Position numbers and translations under genes: made by a program. Positions 60,301-64,000 of a stretch of DNA of 64,000 nucleotides are shown here, piece after piece. The DNA is from Spirodela intermedia (lineage: Eukaryota; Streptophyta; Magnoliopsida; Alismatales; Araceae), in NCBI GenBank assembly GCA_902729315.2, contig LR746274.1:8388537-8452536 (forward strand), written 5' to 3'. Below the pieces are notes generated by a model. It saw only the letters and a program-made list of their open reading frames with translations. It was not told the DNA's origin and searched no databases. Numbering within the stretch: the stretch's first letter is position 1; the number at the start of each line of letters is the position of its first letter.

Positions 60301-63300
60301 GCTTGCACTTCAAGCGGCTCTGTATAAACTATATGCTTTTGTGATAATAGAAAACTTTTCATGGTTTTCGCCTTTGTTTCAGCTTTCAAGCACAAAGCTT
60401 TTTCAGCCTGTTTCAACGTGAATCCTCATGAGACGAAGAAACCAGCAGTTTAGGTGTTGCGTGATGCAGAAAATTCAGACAAGAGATAAAACAGATAATT
60501 ACAATTTTTTTGTAAGATTCGTAAAACCAATAAATGTTATAAGAAAAGACAACTTCCTGTGACTTCAGGGAAGATAAGCCAATATCGTCACACCCATACT
60601 GACCTTACTCTTAGCTGCCTCCACTTTTAATTTCCTTTCCTCTTGAATCTTGTCGTATATATACTCTTCCTCATCAGCCCAGAATATTTCTTCAGAGATA
60701 CAATTTGGAACAACTGCATGGAAGTCCTGGTTGTTATTGTTATCATATATCCTAGCATTCTTCGGGGGGCCATCAGCAAATACCCAATCCATTACAAGAG
60801 CTCTGTCAGGAACAATAACTACACAGAACAAGTGTATTAGGAATCTAGAGATGGTAAAACTAGCCAATCTTACTTTGAGGCAACTGAAGTAGAAAATAGA
60901 TATCAGAAAACTTGATAGCAATCTCAAAACCTCAAACTTTAATAAAAGTTAAATATAGACCCAATAATATTTTCCAGACGTTTGGCTCTTAACTTAGAAT
61001 ATCATATTAATGTAGACATTTCCTTACTATCATAGCTTTGTGAAGCTACTCTGACTTTTACTGTAAAGTAAATAAGCTCTCATCTGTTGGTCCAGTGATT
61101 TTTGCTTCCCTATCTTTGTCTGGGTACAGGCAGAGATAATCTATAGATCAGTAATGTTCTCAATGGCCTAGTTTATACCGTCTTTAGAGACCAAGTGCAA
61201 ATGGTATAAATAATAGTGTTACCAAAAATTTGTATCCTTGTTAAAAGGGTATGCAAAGTTAGCACACCGAACTAGAATTATCTCTAATCTGATAAGACGA
61301 GCATGCATATAACTGTTTATAAAATATTAGCTTGGGTTCTTTCTTGGCAAATGACTACGACCAAGTATAGAAAAAAAATATTTTCATTGTGACATATCTG
61401 TGGTGGTTTCTATCTCATGGCACAGTGGATCAGAAAAACGAGCTCTAATCTTGGATTATTCCAGGTTTCGTTCCTGAACTGACTGAACTAAGAGAAAAAA
61501 ATTGAGCAACGCCAGAACGGATTTTCTAGGTTTTCATGCCAAAACGATGACCATTAACAGACCTCCATTTTGCTAATCACCTAAATCTCCTTTTAAAAGG
61601 TATTTAATGTGAATCCCTTACCCGGAACAGGTATCTCCTCGTATAAGGATATTTTTCATTATGAAAGCACACAAAAAGTCTTTTCAAAGTATAAAATGAA
61701 TCGTTTAAACTAAAAAATGAATCCTCACCCATGCTATGGCCTCTACACCTATCATTTGCGCTAAGCGAACGTTTGCTGAATTTTTTTCCACAAATTAAAA
61801 CCTTTTCACTCGTCTAAAGAGTTTTTTTCTTTAACCATAGCTGTAGGGGCCATGATCAAATTTACTTCAAGAAATAAGGAAAAGCAAGAAAGCAATGGCG
61901 TAATCTTTAACAAGGATATGCTTTCAGTTTTCACTGTTCTAAACATAAGACTGACTTTATATTAACGCATACCATCAGCATACCACCAATCACCATCCTT
62001 TTTATCAGAACGGGAAAGCCTTTCAGAAATAGAGGGACCATCCGTCCATTTATTATAACCTCCATGCAACCAAATCTCAGTAGCATGAGCAAGTGGGCGG
62101 GAGCTTCTGTTGTAGAAAATTCGAACCATGTCCTTTTCTTTGAATACAGTCGGTTCTATGTGCCATAAACTTTCAACGGACGGAACAGCCTGTCTTATAA
62201 AATGGTATAGAGCTTGTCGCCTTTTTTCAACCTCAATCCTTGCCTGTGCTCGGTCGGCTTCTCTTCCTGCTCTTTCTTCTTCTTCTCGGCGTTGCTCTTC
62301 AGCCTGACGTTCTCTCTCAGCTTGTTCTTCTGCAAGTTTCTGAAGTTCCCTTCGTTTCTCTTCAACCAAAAACTCTTCAAATGCAGATGCATTCATTTCA
62401 CCCTCTATGTCAATATGAAAATCCTTGAAGTCATTATTCTCATATATACTCCCACCATTGAAGAACACAAAATCCATCTTGTATGCCTCTTTAGGAACAT
62501 GAATTTGGCAAGACCACCAATCTCCATGAAGGTCGGTCTTGTGCAGTTTCTCAGTAAAAGACTTCCATTTCCAATCATTGAAAGCTCCCTTAATAGAAAT
62601 ATCTGATTCATTTACAAGGGCAGATATGCTTCGGTTAAGAAAAATTTGGCAAGGCTGATCAACTTTCATCACTTGTGGATAAAAAAAGATCTTCTTCCCA
62701 CTGGAAACGTTTTCCTCAGCAATTTTATTTAGAATTTGTTTCTGTATTTCTGGGTCCACCTCATCCTCTGGTTTTACCTCAACAACCGTTTCTTCTTCAA
62801 CACTTAAATCTACAACGTTCTCTTTGTGACCAGTCATCCTTTCTTCCTCTGACGACCTATCAACAACCTGCTCTTCATCCAAAGTTTTATTTAGAATCTG
62901 TTTGTGTATTTCTGGGTCCACCTCAATCTCTGGTTTTGCCTCAACAACTGTTTCTTCTTCGACACTTAAATCTATAACGTTTTCTACGTGACCAGTCGTC
63001 CTTTCTTCCTCTGATGACTCCTCGACAACTTTCTCTTCATCCACGCCAATATCTTTAAGGCCTTTCATGTCCCCTAGAATATTTTCCGTCTGATCCTCAA
63101 CATCGAACACCGTTTGTTGTAATGATTCTGTCTTTCCCGTTTCACTGGAGATAATTGACATTGAATCATCTTCTTCTACCGGTGATACTTCCCGTCCAAT
63201 TCCGTCATGATTACTTACTTTGCCCCCCTTTTCATCTACCATGTTGTCTGTCCTGGCAATCTTTTCATCTTCCTTCTCAACAATTTTATCACCCTCCAAC

Positions 63301-63793
63301 TCATCAGTATCAATCCGATTGGAAATTTTAGTGGGATTTGAGGATAATACCTTCCCTTCTACAGATTCAGTGCCTTCAATTTCTTCCTCCAAATCATCTG
63401 TGTTCTTTTGCGTGGGAACAAATGAGCTGACTGTGACACTCTTTGTCTCCAGAATAGTTTGTTCACTAGATCTAGAAACCATGTCGCCATCTTCTATTGC
63501 TTCCTGGTCCTTTTTCTGTGTGCTCGTCCCAATTTGTTGTCCTGGAGAAAATCCTCTGGGGGTGGAACGGTTGGTCTTTGGGATCAAACTCCTCCTTGAA
63601 CGCCGCCTCGGGTAGTCTGCAAGTAATCTGTTGTGAAGGGACCAGGATTGGCACAATTTTTTATACCATGCCACCAGCGTGGGTGCTCACCTGAGCTTGC
63701 TGTCATGCGAGGTAGAGCTCTCATTTGGGGGATTTGTCTACAACATGTGGGAGACTGGAACACAGAGATGAAAACAGAAGAGAAGGAACACAT
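54317..63793 (-). CDS. SS3: Starch synthase III, 3' exons missing
   Basis: Ten exons on the minus strand join in frame to 1011 codons: 63691-63793, 61973-63616, 60604-60818, 60137-60407, 59330-59505, 59065-59172, 57514-57623, 55806-55911, 54527-54697, 54317-54445. Plastid starch synthase III elongates amylopectin chains from ADP-glucose. Order: short Ser-rich N-terminus, acidic Glu-rich variable region with a tandem 54-aa repeat, CBM53-type starch-binding modules at about 340-437, 526-630 and 685-785 (each with an FN.W or YNKW motif and a DFH/DYH end), with a Glu/Arg coiled coil between the first two. The glycosyltransferase-5 domain starts near HIVHIAVEMAPIAKVGGLGD (about 790), including the ADP-glucose-binding KVGGL. 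The last visible exon ends NGIDPDIWDPYNDNFIP. The C-terminal catalytic half, about 230 residues, should follow but is absent before the gap. The ATG at 63793 is tentative; an earlier exon may lie beyond the window. Confidence 0.93.
62715..63038 (-). repeat. In-frame 162 bp tandem duplication in SS3
   Basis: Two adjacent 54-residue units in the SS3 variable region begin EEKVVEESSEEERTTGH (from 63038) and EEQVVDRSSEEERMTGH (from 62876). They end DPEIHKQILNKTLD and DPEIQKQILNKIAE. The period is exactly 162 bp, so frame is kept. Confidence 0.9.
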
Positions 63794-64000
63794 TCAAAAT
63801 ATCACCCTTGACATCAAGGCCATCAAGGTCAATTCAAAGAAATATCTTAAAAATCTTTACTTCAATTCATTAAAATAATTTATGATGCATAAGCACCTAG
63901 ATCATTCCCAGAAATAGGAGCGCCAAACAGTAATGGTGGCATGGCGTTCTTCCATCACGGTCAGAAAAAATGGAGATGCTAAAGATTCTGTCTCTACTAA
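63794..64000. other. Upstream of the first visible SS3 exon
   Basis: AT-rich on the minus strand. No convincing further exon, TATA box or start codon was identified. It may be promoter or first intron. Confidence 0.4.

Overview
This is a window of flowering-plant nuclear DNA. The genes have many introns with plant-type splice sites in AT-rich introns. They are separated by long AT-rich spacers full of (GA)n/(CT)n microsatellites, tandem repeats and a decayed Ty1/copia retroelement. GC-rich 5' exons in the MATE genes hint at a monocot, but the sequence alone does not settle the lineage. All gene models below were built by hand from splice signals, reading-frame continuity and remembered family features. 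No database search was run.

Layout. (1) 166-588 (-): a small single-exon gene of unknown function. It is divergent from (2) 1293-8486 (+), an 8-exon gene for a mitochondrial complex I assembly factor of the NDUFAF2/B17.2-like family. (3) 8.5-12.0 kb: spacer with a degenerate 160-190 bp tandem repeat. (4) 12007-23031 (+): a complete 20-exon aconitase gene (992 codons, organelle-type N-terminal extension), with two tandem-repeat-bearing introns and more tandem repeats downstream. (5) 24425-25922 (-): a 3-exon coiled-coil protein of the BRANCHLESS TRICHOME/At5g41620-like type. (6) 26.6-52.9 kb: a locus of segmental duplications built around MATE (DETOXIFICATION) transporter genes. It holds a decapitated pseudogene (copy A, 33.9-36.3 kb), one complete 7-exon gene (copy B, 44357-47917) and a first exon only (copy C, 52574-52822). 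It also holds two orphan copies and one inverted copy of the MATE promoter/5'UTR region, and a degenerate copia element whose remains are present in both duplicated blocks. (7) A 10-N assembly gap at 52894-52903. (8) 54317-63793 (-): starch synthase III with three starch-binding (CBM53-type) modules and the first half of its glycosyltransferase domain. Its last exons are not found before the gap.

The unrelated genes cover mitochondrial energy metabolism (complex I assembly, aconitase), membrane export (MATE) and plastid starch synthesis (SS3). They are not a functional cluster. The most informative structure is the MATE locus: repeated duplication, inversion, loss of exon 1 and apparent gene conversion in exon 2 and in exons 5-7. 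Both MATE C and SS3 are cut off at the same gap, so the join there should not be trusted. I found no convincing new biological system. The strongest leads are the MATE promoter dispersal and gene conversion, the tandem series of decoy splice acceptors in the NDUFAF2 gene, and an in-frame 54-residue duplication in SS3.
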